A DNA stretch of 64,000 bases, taken from Stratiolaelaps scimitus. Its lineage: Eukaryota > Arthropoda > Arachnida > Mesostigmata > Laelapidae. Shown one piece after another: positions 1 through 11,240 of this stretch (positions are counted from its first letter, which is position 1; every line of letters begins with the position of its first letter). The position numbers were made by a program, and so were the translations under genes. The notes beneath the pieces are model-generated. The model did not search any database. It saw only the letters and a program-made list of their open reading frames with translations, and was not told the origin of the DNA. The stretch lies in contig JABWDB010000036.1 of assembly GCA_019614645.1 (NCBI GenBank), forward strand, positions 62,001 to 126,000, written 5' to 3'.

Positions 1-326
1 CTTGCCAAGGGCTGGTAAATGTGCGACATCGGACACACTCTGCTGTGAAAGTCAGTCAATAAAATGACGCTCTACTTTCCGTACATCTTGACGTCTTCAT
101 ATTCTTTGAATCCGCACGACCGCTCTGTATCAAAAAATGGAGTGGTTATAACTGATTGAGCATTACGACAAAAAGAAGGGTTACAATGAAGAGGAAACAG
201 GGTTACAGTTGAAACCTGCTTCTACCACTCAACTGTGAACCGGCAACTTCGTTTGGCCGAGTGTAACCTGAGCCTGCCGTTGTTGTCCCTTGGATGGTCT
301 AGTGGTGAGCGTCTTGGAGTGATAGA

Positions 327-540
327 TGGGACGTGTGGGTTGGGTTCAAATCCTGTCAGACGCTTTGGAGAATGTTTGGAATTCTTTATCATCTTTCTTT
401 ATCTGAAGATTCCTGAGAGGTACGAGTAACGAAGAGAATAAGCAAAGGCGGCCCCGACAGGTCCTCATAGTAATACCTAAAAGGTTAAGAGCTGACGCCT
501 TTCACATAGGGGAACGAGCAGCTGAGGGTCAGCTCGAAAA
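327..540. repeat. Dispersed repeat, copy 1 of 2
   Basis: This stretch of about 215 bp is closely matched in direct orientation at 4649-4864, sharing the run GGGACGTGTGGGTTGGGTTC at its left end and TAATACCTAAAAGGTTAAGAG near its right end. No coding frame is preserved between the copies. The two copies bracket the E1/D1 gene pair. The family is not recognised; a SINE or a non-autonomous element is possible. Confidence 0.7.
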
Positions 541-689
541 AACCTTTTAAGCCTACCTTTGTTCAAACTATCAACCTAACGTCACATATGATTTGAAATT
601 CTCCGGGCTGACTCACAGCCAACATTTAATGCCCACGGTACAATTGCTTTCGGCGTTGCTTGATAAGACGGACAACCCCTTTAAATGCA

Positions 690-785
690 AATGTGCGACG
701 GTGGGGTTCGAACCCGGGCACCTTCAGGTCTCCTTCGATTGCAAGGCACACACGAACGCACCATGCCATTGTGCTCGACAACGTC
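690..785 (-). mobile_element. tRNA-derived SINE head or tRNA pseudogene
   Basis: Read on the minus strand, the segment has an A-box-like TGGCATGGTGCG and about 50 bp later a B-box-like GGGTTCGAACCCC, the two internal RNA polymerase III promoter elements of tRNA genes. I could not fold a full cloverleaf with a matching acceptor stem, so this is more likely a tRNA-derived SINE head or a decayed tRNA than a working tRNA. Confidence 0.45.
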
Positions 786-864
786 ATATATGATAGGTTG
801 ACCTATATTTGCTGCACACATAATGGATATATCAAAAATGCAGTGCCTTTACAAGACGATTAAA

Positions 865-1950
865 TTCTATCACGGTACATATACGATTCTGATAAAGTTT
901 TGTGACGTATTATTTTAAAGGTACAGATAAACTCATTAACTTGGCGAACGAAGTGGCCATTAGAAATAAAAGTATAATATAGTATATATATATATATTTT
1001 TTGTATGACGGAGAGATTCTGAAGATCCGGGCTAACTCAAAGTGAAGATTAAGTGGGGCGTGAGTTTAGTGGGTAGGTCTGCCACTCCACCAGGCAGGAG
1101 TCCCACAGTACCAAGGCAAGTACCTTAGTTGTGAGGCCTGGTCTGCATGAGCATTCTCCGTCATATATATATATATATATATATATATACTATTAATTAA
1201 TATATATACTTAGTTTTGAATATATAAATATATAATAATATTCCTTATTATTGTTGTTTGAATAAATGTTATATACCTGGTTATTATCCAATATATATAT
1301 ATATAATATATATATGTAATACTTAGTATAGAGTATATCTATACCGCTCTACAATTAGTATTTCATTCATTATGACGATCATCATAATCACCGCCACCAT
1401 TAACAAGTTCTTTGAATTTGAGATCGAGTATATATTTATTCAAATACTTTGATATTTATTCAAAGTTCTTTCAATTAATCCATCTTGAGGTAAGTTACTT
1501 TTGGAAAACTAACATATAGAAATGCTACGCGTCTTATCATAACGAAGAAACGTGTCTCTGCTTCTTGGTTTTTCAAACTCTAAACAAAGTCGAATGATTA
1601 TATAATATTCGGTAACATCTAGCTACAAGACCGATAATCTCTATTCAAAGCGAAGTGTCGGTCATCATCTGTTGTTATCAGTATAGGCTCTTATAGAACG
1701 CTCACTATTGTTTCACAGACGCACACACCTCTCTCTACTACGGCTTGGATACGTTTAGGGCCCCACGATAGCCATGTACGCTTGTCATACGGATCTCTCG
1801 CACACTGAGACGGGTTTAAAGGTCAGCAGAGGCTGAGCAAAAAAATCAATAGCCCTCGAGATTCGCAATCCCAGTACACTTCGTCAGTTTGACGACGACA
1901 TAAAAAAGAATCTCCGAACGAATCAAAAGCCAACATCTAATATCGTATGC
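865..1950. other. AT-rich spacer with TA microsatellites
   Basis: No gene is seen. The stretch contains short TA runs (983-998 and 1290-1315), a longer (TA)n tract at 1163-1189, and generally AT-rich, stop-dense sequence. It ends at the 3' flank of the minus-strand gene E1. Confidence 0.6.
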
Positions 1951-1983
1951 ATGGTTTATTTACATAAACAATGGTGTCACTGA

Positions 1984-2599
1984 TTACCAGGCCTTTCCGA
2001 GACCGAGACCAAGAGCTCCATGTCCGATGCCGAGACCGAGCGCTCCATGACCAAGACCAAGGCCAAGGGGAGCGGCAGCGATGGCGGGGGCGGCGAGGAC
2101 AGCAGGGGCGGCGATAGCGACGGGAGCGGCAGCGATGGCCTTTCCAACGAGAGCTCCGTGGTTAATAGCTGACGAGTACGAATGCGACTGGACAGCTCCA
2201 ACCTTCACGGCCACGGGGGCGAGAACGGGCGCAGCGGCGACGGCGACAGCGGGGGCGGCGATAGCTCCGTGAGAGAGGCCAAGGCCAAGTCCAAGTCCGC
2301 ATCCTCCGAGGGCGCACCCACCGAGAGCTCCGGCGGAGGCAGCTGCCACGAGGGCGGCGAAGACGATAAGCTGAAATGCATTGAGCGAACATTAAAGAAA
2401 AAGACAATTTACCACTACCCCTTCAAATCATCACCAGGCGACAAGATCATTTCGGAGGACTTCTTCAACGTTGTGTTGCAGAACAAAACGGAAATCACGT
2501 AAGAGCTATTTTATATAAATGCTATATATGTACTGAGCAATATCCCGATGAAAATTAGTCACTCGAAGCTACTATAATGAGGACACCTACGGAGTGCAT
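1984..2599 (-). CDS. Class E1: secreted Gly/Ala-rich cuticular-type protein, GKAW tail
   Basis: The predicted CDS is complement(join(1984..2370, 2591..2599)), 131 aa. Exon 1 gives M-H-S with donor GTAGGT; the 220-bp intron ends TTTCAG, and exon 2 opens LIVFAALVAAASAG, completing a signal peptide with cleavage expected after ASA. The mature chain starts with the two-cysteine motif GGCALGGCGLGLG, then has the SHSYSSAINHGALVGK module, AAP-rich stretches, two GHGALGLG repeats, and ends GLGKAW. It is the only copy with both the cysteine pair and the YSSxINHG module, so it may resemble the ancestral form. AATAAA lies at 1955-1960 on the minus strand. An extracellular structural role is inferred from composition; there is no catalytic motif. 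The start is my splice prediction. Confidence 0.78.
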
Positions 2600-2658
2600 G
2601 TTGATTGGCTGTGCTGTTGAAAACAACTCTGCTTGTGAATTCAGTCTCAACGCGCTTC

Positions 2659-2666
2659 TATATATA
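2659..2666 (-). promoter_or_regulatory. TATA box of E1
   Basis: TATATATA on the minus strand lies 67 bp before the E1 start codon, slightly further than in the rest of the family. Confidence 0.5.
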
Positions 2667-3696
2667 GTACAGCCCGGACAAACGCTGATGCGTCGTCAGT
2701 TGGCACGGATTGGCATCCCACCAATAAACTATAATACCCTTCACTCAATACCGCTCTATATTATTCGCGTCAAGTCACTCAGACATTTATCTATGCGTGT
2801 ATACGGTACTCCATAGCATTGGAAAGTGTCGCAATTAGATGCCTGGGTAGAACGATCTACAGTTAATCCACATGTAGATATGTACGAAATACCAAAATAC
2901 ATACATATAATAATGAGAACTAGGCGTAGTGAAAAGGTTGCTAAGTATTACGTTAGGCTTACGCGTGGGTTACCGGCTAATGAACCAAAATTAGTCATGT
3001 GATACATACGCGTTTATGGTACAGGAATACTCGGTGTAGGTATAACATCAGCTTGCGATATAATATGTAAGCTGAGGAGTATTGCTCAATGACAACGTCA
3101 TCATCTAGAGTTCAGCATTTTAAGGATCTTCCAGAGACGACCCTGGCGCTGTTGCTGTTAAACGGATCGATAAAAACACCTTTCAGCAATGATGGCAAAT
3201 TCTGTTCATGGTTTGTCTAGTTTACCTGATTGTACAACTATTTCTAGACTCACCCGCTACGGGCCGAATGATGATGAGAAGTAATTATAATTCGAGAATA
3301 GAATTCTAGCTGGTTCTTGTCTGGTACTAATTAGATTTTCGAATCTAACTGCTTAAGTGAGAACAACTGAGGCAGAATGGCTACATCCAATATCATATAG
3401 CTGATTAGGTCAAACGACATTAATTAACGCATCTGGTGTAAAAATATAAAATGCTTTTAGTGTCCTTTCCTTGGCGGATCTGCTTGGTCAGTATTTCAAG
3501 TGGCAATTGGTTATCGGCAAGGCCCTAACTGTTCGTTTTTCGCATGACGAAATTTCGTTCATGCCCAATGTTGATAAGAGCTGATAGCCGGTTCGCTTCT
3601 GGTAAACTGCGTTCGAATAGCGTCTTCAACAGTACGAATTTTCTGGTCAACGGAACGTGCTGCAAAGATATTGCCCGCTTACACATTAACCAGTAC
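2667..3696. other. Divergent intergenic region between E1 and D1
   Basis: About 1 kb separates two head-to-head promoters. I see no long ORF with coding character and no recognised mobile element. It must hold the upstream regulatory DNA of both genes. Confidence 0.5.
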
Positions 3697-3703
3697 TATA
3701 TAA
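3697..3703 (+). promoter_or_regulatory. TATA box of D1
   Basis: TATATAA lies 62 bp before the predicted D1 start codon. Its position supports the choice of exon 1. Confidence 0.55.
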
Positions 3704-3758
3704 CATGGCACAATGCTGTATCTATTACAACAGTTGTCCGACAACAAGATCAACCAAC

Positions 3759-4392
3759 ATGCACGCCGTGGGTGTCCTTTCACGTGTCGAGTCTATGGAG
3801 ACTCAAGTCGTATACTAGGAGATAGCAACCATACAACATTAACGATATTTGGTATACTTCAATTGCTATGATGTTTGTTGTGCAGATTTGCCGAGACGAG
3901 TATGCTTAAATTCAGTGGTCATTACAGATCGTCATTTTCGCTTCTGTCGTTGCTGCCGCCTCGGCCGGCCATCTCGGTGGTTGCGCCCTCGGAGGATGCG
4001 GACTTGGTCTCGGTGTCGGCCTTGGCCACGGAGCCATCGCTGCCGCTCCCGTTGCTCTGGCTGCTGGGCCCATCGTGACTAAGGGAACCGTCATCTCTGG
4101 ATCCATCCAGGCTGCTGCTCCTATCGTGTCGAAGGTCGCCGTCGCCGCCCCTGTTGTCTCCAAGGTGGCTGTCGCAGCCCCCGCGATTGCCGCTGCCCCC
4201 ATCGGTCTTGGATACGGAGCTGGTCTTGGATACGGAGCTGGTCTTGGATACGGAGCTGGTCTTGGATACGGAGCTGGTCTTGGATACGGAGCTGGTCTTG
4301 GATACGGAGCTGGTCTTGGATACGGAGCTGGTCTAGGATACGGAGCTGGTCTTGGATACGGCGCTGGTCTTGGTTATGGAAAGGGATGGTAA
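3759..4392 (+). CDS. Class D1: secreted Gly-rich cuticular-type protein with GLGYGA repeats, GKGW tail
   Basis: The predicted CDS is join(3759..3767, 3928..4392), 157 aa. Exon 1 encodes M-H-A and uses donor GTGGGT; the 160-bp intron ends ATTACAG. Exon 2 opens IVIFASVVAAASAG (signal peptide), followed by the cysteine-pair motif GGCALGGCGLGLG, an alanine/valine-rich middle with two VSKVAVAAP repeats, and nine GLGYGA units of 18 bp each before GLGYGKGW. This is the only member with KGW instead of KAW. The YSSxINHG module is absent, replaced by a stretch rich in I, V and A. AATAAA is at 4414-4419. The open frame that begins at 4075 inside exon 2 is not a start: GTG there is internal. An extracellular matrix role is inferred. 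Confidence 0.8.
4204..4365 (+). repeat. Nine 18-bp tandem repeats in D1 exon 2
   Basis: Nine consecutive copies of an 18-bp unit (GGTCTTGGATACGGAGCT) encode GLGYGA. Units 1-7 are identical; unit 8 has one synonymous change and unit 9 one, so the array was homogenised recently or is still changing length. Confidence 0.95.
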
Positions 4393-4598
4393 TTCTTGCC
4401 AACTCCGAACGTAAATAAAGGAACATGAGAAATTAAAGAAATTAAAGGAAAGTCTCAGTCTTAAATATCCTCACGTGTTTGGGTGCGAATCTTTGTTGGA
4501 AATGTTAAATTCCTTTCGGAATGGTTGCACGACGTGATTATGAATGAATGATCTAGTTAGAATAAAACATACAGTAGTTAGAAATTAGTTATATATAA

Positions 4599-4617
4599 AT
4601 ATATATATATATATATA
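4599..4617. repeat. TA microsatellite
   Basis: A run of alternating T and A downstream of D1, next to the second copy of the dispersed repeat. Confidence 0.85.
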
Positions 4618-4648
4618 GCGGGTAGCGCTGTTAGAATAATACATCGGA

Positions 4649-4864
4649 GGGACGTGTGGGTTGGGTTCAAATCCTGTCAGACGCTTTGGAGAATCTTTGG
4701 AGTTCTTTATCATTTTTCTTTATCTGAAGATTCTTGCCAGGTACGAGTAAGGAAGAGAATAAGGTGGCAAAGGTGGCCCCGACAGATCCTCATAGTAATA
4801 CCTAAAAGGTTAAGAGCTGAGGCCTGTCAGACAGGGGAACAGCTTAGGGTCAGCCAAAAAAAAA
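4649..4864. repeat. Dispersed repeat, copy 2 of 2
   Basis: Direct copy of the element at 327-540, with scattered substitutions and a few small indels. It lies 3' of D1, as copy 1 lies 3' of E1, so the divergent gene pair sits between the two. Confidence 0.7.
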
Positions 4865-5189
4865 CAGTTAGAATAATACATACCCGAGGCCCAATGGTAT
4901 CTATTCTAAATTAGTGTTTTTTGGGCGGGAGGGAGAAAAATCCATCATGGACACACACCGTTCTTTACTGTTTCACAGGTATTCGCCACGGTAGAGCCTT
5001 AGACCTGCCTCTAAAGAACTTGGGCCTCTATCTGGTCTACTCGTGGTTGACCGCTAAACTTTATGTCAGGGTGTTGGAAATTCAGTAAACGATGAACTCG
5101 ATTAAAGCTACCTGGATTGATCGAGCTGCATGTGTCCCCAGCAAGCTGATAAAACTCAAGGTCTCTGAAGCGGCTGCAATAGCGGATTG

Positions 5190-6400
5190 GAGAGACACCT
5201 CACTTCAATGAACTTCTTTTCGCTCTTCACGTTTGTTCTCTCGGCTCGCATTCCACCTAGCTTGCCCTGGCCCACCTAATGCCAAATGGTTACGCACAGT
5301 ATGAAGAATAACCTTCGGCTTGGGCTATTTTCAGACTAGCTGCCGCTTTCAATGGCCTGAGACTCAAGTCTTTCCTACATGCGAGCGAATGCCTCGATTG
5401 TGATTCCACTGTCATTAACTGGTTTCAATCATATCTGTCCCATAGAAGGCAGCCGGTTAAGGTAGGCGACATCGAATCATCTTGTCTAGATATCAACATT
5501 GGATCAATAAGGATCTATTATGGGACCCTTCATGTTCAGCATTCTGATGAGTTTCATAGACTTGTGTTGAACTCATTGCTCAAGATGTCTGTAATTAATT
5601 ATTGCAAGACGATTACATATGATGATCACACGTCACTCCTGTTTCGTTTCTGTTTATCTGCCCTCAAAACCGACATATAAGCAGCTATGACAAAGGTGGT
5701 GGAAATATTGTCAAAACGTTTGACTTGTTGAACCTTGTGGTCAGCGTAGACAAATATCTTACTTTGTTCCACAATCTCAAAGAGCAATTAGAGTGGTTAT
5801 ACTGCAGTTCTGTGGGGAACTGGTTCTTTTTTCATCGTGAACTAAATTCCTCAGCCTAATGTTTCATGAACATCTAAAATGGCACGCTCGTGTTGGGATC
5901 ATTGCACCCAAATATCATGTGGTCATCGCATCTATCCGGTGTCTCAAGGGGCGAGGATTTCCTTTCGAAAGTCTCCTTCTAATATATCAAATGATGCTGA
6001 TTCCTCTTCGTTGGCACTGGACCAATTCGGGGAGTGGCTATAAAGTTATTACTCGTAGGGTGAAATCGTTCAGAATCACTCTCCACGGCCAGCGGCTGTG
6101 AGGAACCGGCGGGATTCAGCCCCAGACGTCGTTTAGATATACAGCCGTCTTCCAACTAGCAAGCTGTGTCAGGCGCACACTGCGCTTTTGGCTTTCAAAA
6201 GGTTGGTTAGAGGTCGTATCACATCTGACATCTTTGTCTCCCAGTTCCTGCCGTTATCAAAGGGATAACCCGTCGTGCAACAGATTTTAGGAGGCCAAAT
6301 ACCATAAGGACGTCTAGTTGCGATACTCTACCTTGGCAACTGCCTGCTATCGGGCGGTCGGATTCGAAGGAAATTCGATAAATTAGGTCAGCCAAAACGT
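5190..6400 (+). mobile_element. Decayed non-LTR retrotransposon (CR1/jockey-like reverse transcriptase)
   Basis: Stop- and frameshift-ridden plus-strand reading frames still show reverse transcriptase landmarks in order: INWFQSYLSHRRQPVKVGD at about 5411-5468, a T-Y-D-D-H-T-S-L-L string at about 5616-5642 in place of the usual YADDT catalytic motif, and a post-RT region with LSLMFHEHLKWHARVG at about 5850-5897. Order and spacing fit a CR1/jockey-type LINE. It cannot be functional: several in-frame stops, no intact ORF, no visible endonuclease. Ends are approximate. Confidence 0.65.
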
Positions 6401-6419
6401 TCTCACTCGAAATTTAAAG

Positions 6420-7590
6420 GGTATTGCTACAACAATTTTACTTATGTTCTATACATCCTATATATAGTGTTGTTTATACTACGAATTGAATATTTTACAT
6501 CGAATTATATAGGTCGCACTGATGCGACTATTTATACTGTCGATAGTAAGTATCCGCTTTGTGTTTTGCACAGATTTAAACATGAGACGAATACAGCGAT
6601 AATTTAAATTAACTAACTAAGTCAAATGCGCCTTGTTGTCTCGCAAGTTTATCGCAGTTCGTGACACAATTACAAATATCGAACTGCACTTTTTCTAAAT
6701 GCAAATAAAATATCGCGTCTGGAAATCCAAACCCATCATTTGAGCGTCTTGGTAAGCTCACCCACGCGCCAGTCACTCTCTCAACGACGCCGCCTCTTCG
6801 TACCTGAGCGCACATCGAAAAAAAACCCCCAACATGGGGTCGACGCAATGAACGAAGGTGGTGTGGTGGTAGCTTGGGGATGAGATGGACGAACTACCTA
6901 TCTGGCTTTGGAACGAAAACTCGTCAACTCGACACAATCCGTCCGGCAACAGTCGAACTAATTGACATTCATGAGACGTCCCGACTGCAACTCTGCGGTG
7001 CTTCGCGACTCGAACGGGAGGGGCTCTCATCATTATCATCACCACGAACACAACCTTCTTCCAATTCGTCCTGCGGCTGTTGTCAATGTGCTCTGTGTAC
7101 CTCACTGGTCTGTCAATGCTCGGCGCTGCGGCACTGTCAAGCACCAACATTAGCACTGTCATTGTCATCGAGTTGTGAATCGCATCGGCAATCGTAATGT
7201 AAAAAGCAAGGACTTAAAAAGCACGGATTATTTTGTCGGAAAGATTGGAGATGCCTGGGGAAAAAATTGAATACATGCGGAGCACTGACCCCAAAAAGAC
7301 GTCAAATGGCGTTTGGTGTCTATATTTCTTGTTTGCTCATCCAAGTTTCTATGATCAAGCCACAAATTTCCATTATTAGAAAAAAAACATGATTTTCCAC
7401 CTTTTAGGACAGATTGGCAAAAATAGAGATTATCTACCATCCATTCGTTCTATCTAGATTTTTGAGCTTTCCAGATTTCAATTTTGTTGCTCTGATTTTT
7501 GCTTTTTAGAGCTCAATGCAGGAAAACGACCGTCCGATCATACCGTCGTGTTATTCAGTGAGCTTAGAAATTTGTTGCTCAAAGTAGACA
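6420..7590. other. Spacer without recognised gene
   Basis: It holds an AT-rich portion (6420-6720) and a GC-richer portion (6750-7190) with overlapping open frames of up to 131 codons on the minus strand and 107 on the plus strand. None resembles a known domain, begins with a signal peptide, or has a repeated copy here, so I do not call a gene. Confidence 0.4.
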
Positions 7591-7639
7591 CGGGCGAGAC
7601 ACCCCTTTCTGAGGACATTCCACACCTTTCCGAGGTCAC

Positions 7640-7712
7640 GGCAGGAATTGAACGCACGATATCCGTTCTAATTAATCCGAGCTGCGCTAACGACCTCTCC
7701 ACGTACACCATA
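7640..7712 (-). mobile_element. Possible tRNA-derived sequence
   Basis: On the minus strand GAGGTCG at one end and TGACCTC at the other could pair as an acceptor-like stem around a B-box-like GTTCAATTCC, but the whole is only about 66 nt and the T stem does not pair. I regard it as a decayed tRNA-derived SINE at best. Confidence 0.25.
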
Positions 7713-7749
7713 ACCAGTAAGAATACCGGTGACTCAATCTAAATGACCT

Positions 7750-9200
7750 AGAATCCCCCTCACACAGCTGCCTCCATTTTATGTTATTAAACTTTAGCCT
7801 TTTTGATTAGCACCTAATTAGTTTTGCAATGTAAGCGCACGAGAGCACTATGAACTTTCATTACAGATGATGTTTCACCTTTGGGATCGATAAAGAGTCC
7901 TCTTCCTTAATTCACAAGTATAAAATACTGACACTTGTTCGACAACATACGTATTTTCAACTTAAATTGTGACTTATTCACGGAACTACAAAAACAAGGG
8001 TAACAACAACCCACCTGAGGCTTTCTGCTTCCATCAGCGTAAGCCTCTTCGACCACAGGTATTATTATACATAATTGACTAAGCGGTCAGCCTTCCATTA
8101 GGTCTCGTCCAACCGTACGGGCACGGAGTGGAGCTCAAGCACACAGCTAGCACGGGCCCACTTTTTTTTTATTCTGAATGTGTTGTTACTTGGGCCATGG
8201 TTGGGACTACTTCGTATTACTTGAAAGCATGATATGTCCTGCGGGATTCGCACCAAAGACCCAAGGGTTCCAAGTACTTGGCATTACCCCCACGCCTTCC
8301 CACTAGACAGGAAACTGGGACCCAATATTAAAATACTTTACGCAGGCGATATGGTTGTAATGGCAAAAGGAAAATACTGAAAAACCGCAACGAACGTTCG
8401 GCGTTCGTTGAAGGACAGTCCGTGAGAGCCGGGGGACAATATGACAACGAGATGAAATATGGCAATATAATTTTTTTTTTCGCATACTAAAGGGAGTAAA
8501 CTGAAGAGACCAGAAGAGTACACACAATTGAGGGCGCCGTTTGTGATCGAATACTAGATATTCTAGAAAAAAAAAACCCGAAATACGAACAAAACCGAAG
8601 CACATAAGGGAAATGACATCTTATAAGAATGAAAGCACTGTAATCTTGTGACAGGTTCTTCGTAACGAGAGAAATGTGTAAACATGTGGTTACAGCAGCA
8701 TCCACTAATGCGATTGTCACCATGAATGCTAACGTAGCTAATATGTTGGACGCGACACAATGCAGGATACAAATGGGCTAGATAGAAGATAGTTGATTTC
8801 TAGTTAAAGCAGATGTTGTAAATCTACGTTGCACTGTTCTATATATTTGTTTAATTCTTGTTGAATTCTGTACTAAGCAGCTTTCAACGTGATTAAGCCT
8901 TCCTGCCGAAGTGATCAAGGAAAGAGAACACGGACCACTACAAATAACAACACAGTCCATTGAAGTATTCAGAGCGTGATAGTTTATTGGGAGAGACTGC
9001 CACGGACACGTTTGTACGTGGACGGCTACCCGTTAACGGGCGATAAACGTACTGAGCTCAATGGCTCGCATGCAATGAGCTATAGTACTACAGCTACCAC
9101 AATATCTTCTGGATGTCAGGTCGTTTGACTGATGCCGTTGTATTAGTTACAGTGCAGTTGTTTCGCAAATTTGGTCTCCCTCGCCCCCGGGATTCATGGC
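7750..9200. other. Spacer upstream of A1
   Basis: No gene is supported. A tRNA-like fragment with a B-box-like GGTGCGAATCCCG is visible on the minus strand near 8230-8260. Open frames at 8303-8723 on the minus strand are phenylalanine-rich translations of AT-rich DNA. The last part precedes the A1 promoter. Confidence 0.4.
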
Positions 9201-9211
9201 AAATTCGATGC

Positions 9212-9218
9212 TATTTAA
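9212..9218 (+). promoter_or_regulatory. TATA box of A1
   Basis: TATTTAA lies 57 bp before the A1 start codon; the same hexamer and distance recur in all four class B genes. Confidence 0.6.
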
Positions 9219-9268
9219 CAGGCGATGTGTTAGTTACGAATCACTTCTAGTCGATACACAAAGCAGAC

Positions 9269-9975
9269 ATGCACGCTGTAAGTACCTGAGCTGATAGAGG
9301 TGCTATCCTATAATATTTATGTACTACTTGCATATTTTATTTCTTAGCTGAAATTTTAGCATGATATAACTGAATTAGGGAACCATTTAATGAGGATTAA
9401 TCACACGATTGCTTATGTGCACATTGCAGTTCATCGCCGCCCTCTTCGCCGTCGTTGCCACCGCCTCGGCTGGCGGCCTGGGAGGGTACGGAAGTGGTCT
9501 CGCTCTGGGAGGTTACGGCAGCGGCCTCGCTTTGGGAGGTTATGGTAACGGCCTCGCTGTCGGTGGTTACGGATATGGAGCTGGTGGTCTTGCTGCAGGT
9601 CACGGAGCCATTGCTGCCCCCGTTCTTTCGGTTGCTAAGGCCGCTCCGGTTCTTGCCCCAGTGCCCGTGCAGGTTGGCGCTCTCCGTTCCACCTCGTACT
9701 CGTCCAAAATCAATCACGGAACCGTCGTCGGAAAGACAGCCATTGCTGCCCCTGTCGCGGTCGCCGCTCCCGTTATCTCGAAGGTTGCTGTAGCTGCTCC
9801 CGTCATTGCTTCCGCCCCCATCGGTGTCGGATATGGAGCTGGTCTCGGATATGGAGCCGGTCTCGGATATGGAGCCGGTCTCGGATACGGAGCTGGCCTC
9901 GGATCCGGAGCTGGTCTCGGTTATGGAGCTGGTCTCGGTTATGGAGCTGGTCTTGGGTACGGCAAGGCTTGGTAA
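9269..9975 (+). CDS. Class A1: secreted Gly-rich YGAGLG-repeat cuticular-type protein, GKAW tail
   Basis: The predicted CDS is join(9269..9277, 9430..9975), 184 aa, the longest family member. Exon 1 encodes M-H-A, donor GTAAGT; the 152-bp intron ends TTGCAG. Exon 2 opens FIAALFAVVATASAG, then three GGYGxGLA repeats, GYGYGAGGLAAGHGAIAAP, the linker SVAKAAPVLAPVPVQVG, the STSYSSKINHGTVVGK module, paired AAPV stretches, and seven GxGxGA units (one GLGSGA) before GLGYGKAW. It has no cysteine. It differs from A2-A5 in the first exon 2 residue (F for L), promoter hexamer, intron sequence and 3' flank, so it is the outlying A copy. AATAAA motifs lie at 9990-9995 and 10008-10013. Confidence 0.85.
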
Positions 9976-10024
9976 AGAGAACACCAAGAAATAAATTGTC
10001 CGGTGTAAATAAAACCAATTCACT

Positions 10025-11085
10025 TTTCATAACCGATAGTTTTTATTCTATTAGTGGACAAGAAACAGAGTAGTTTCTAGCGAAGCGGCACTGGAGCAAC
10101 GGCGGACAGCGGAAGCGTATGCGCCTGGCTCAAATCCGCAAGGATACATATGAATTGATGCAGCCGTTGAACTTGCGGATCAATTAATTAGTTATAGCTA
10201 ATTATGAAGACACTATTTTTGAGTACAACCGACCAGGATCATGCTTCTTGGCTTGTGGTCAACTGCGCCATCTCAATTAACGGTCCGATTAGGTGCATAC
10301 CTTTGTGCTGAAGGAGCACTTCGGGCTGGCCTGCTCCAAATAAGCAAAAGCCCACCTTAATTGAAGGAGAATCGAGGAAAGGACGATACAAAAGGATATT
10401 AAAGGACCCTTTAAATTAATGAGAAATTAATATCAAGGGTCCTTGAATGATAGATAAAAAATTTTCCAGAGTTGACCACAGGGGTCTCTGTGACAAGGTA
10501 ATCGAAAGTCACCACGTTATGAACAGATGCGCAGTGAGCGCATAATCCGTAGCGGCCGCTCAGGGTCCAATTCTGAAATGTTCTAATCCAAACCCCTCCC
10601 CGCCGAAAACAAATCGGGGCCCAAGCCCAATTCTGCAATGAGTACAAATTGAAGCAGACTATAACAAAAGCTAAAGAGCAGGCCGACCCTTGTTGCCGAT
10701 GGGAGCCGCGTAATCAATCTAGTAAATGACAGATTCTCACTGCCATGCTCTCAGAATCCCTTGGGAATATTTGTCAACTTATTTGTCTCAGCTGTATTAT
10801 AGAAGAATGTTAAATGGTGGGAACTAACAAAATGTCTGTGACTCTTGTCAGGAAGATAATGAATCGATCCATATCAATGTGCAATCGCAACAACAAGCTA
10901 TAATGTAATGCGGGTAACTTCAACACTTTGTTCCTGTTGTCAGGGAGAGTGATGACATTCAACAGTTCGATCCTGTTGCTTGCATTTAATAACCTGTTAA
11001 AGCATCACATTTAACTTGTGAAGCCTAAATTCGACTACACGGTAACGAATTTAGAGATGACACGTCGCAGTGTTTCAATTATGAA
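10025..11085. other. Spacer downstream of A1
   Basis: No coding feature is supported. The sequence is of mixed composition and I see no duplicated counterpart elsewhere in the window. Confidence 0.4.
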
Positions 11086-11089
11086 TGTA

Positions 11090-11240
11090 CAGTAGTTAGA
11101 AATTTCTTGGGATTATGGGGGTGGGGGGGGGGGTGAGGACGACAATGTCAAGAGGAAGGCGATGGCATTGCCTCACTGCACAGCGAGGGACAGGCGCTGC
11201 AGGAGGAAAGAGACAGCGGGCTTGTCCCCGGTGTTCCAAT
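11090..11240 (-). mobile_element. LINE 3'-end fragment, copy 1
   Basis: The segment with a G-tract (11117-11135) and the following ~100 bp matches 26235-26380. Read on the minus strand the better copy encodes the tail SLAVQRGNAIAFLGTL followed by a proline run, a C-terminal signature seen in many LINE polyproteins. Here only the last few dozen codons survive. Confidence 0.55.

Noticed and set aside
690..785. A functional tRNA gene
   Set aside because: A and B boxes are present but no complete cloverleaf with a paired acceptor stem could be drawn. SINE-like context is more likely.
4204..4365. CRISPR-like array in D1
   Set aside because: Repeats of 18 bp are directly adjacent without spacers, and translate as GLGYGA inside an open reading frame.
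6773..7168. 131-codon ORF on the minus strand in a GC-richer region
   Set aside because: No domain, no signal peptide, overlapped by a plus-strand frame of similar length, and no second copy. Chance is the simplest explanation.
7640..7712. Minus-strand tRNA with a seven-base acceptor stem
   Set aside because: The ends could pair, but total length is about 66 nt and the T stem does not pair. Kept only as a low-confidence tRNA-derived fragment.
9397..10023. Long serine/threonine-rich antisense ORF over A1, with similar ones over A2 (12318-12887), A3 (21753-22298) and A4 (28332-28859)
   Set aside because: The frames are complements of glycine codon repeats (GGT/GGA/GCT), which cannot form stops in that frame. 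Length follows repeat number and there is no start context, signal or promoter on that strand.
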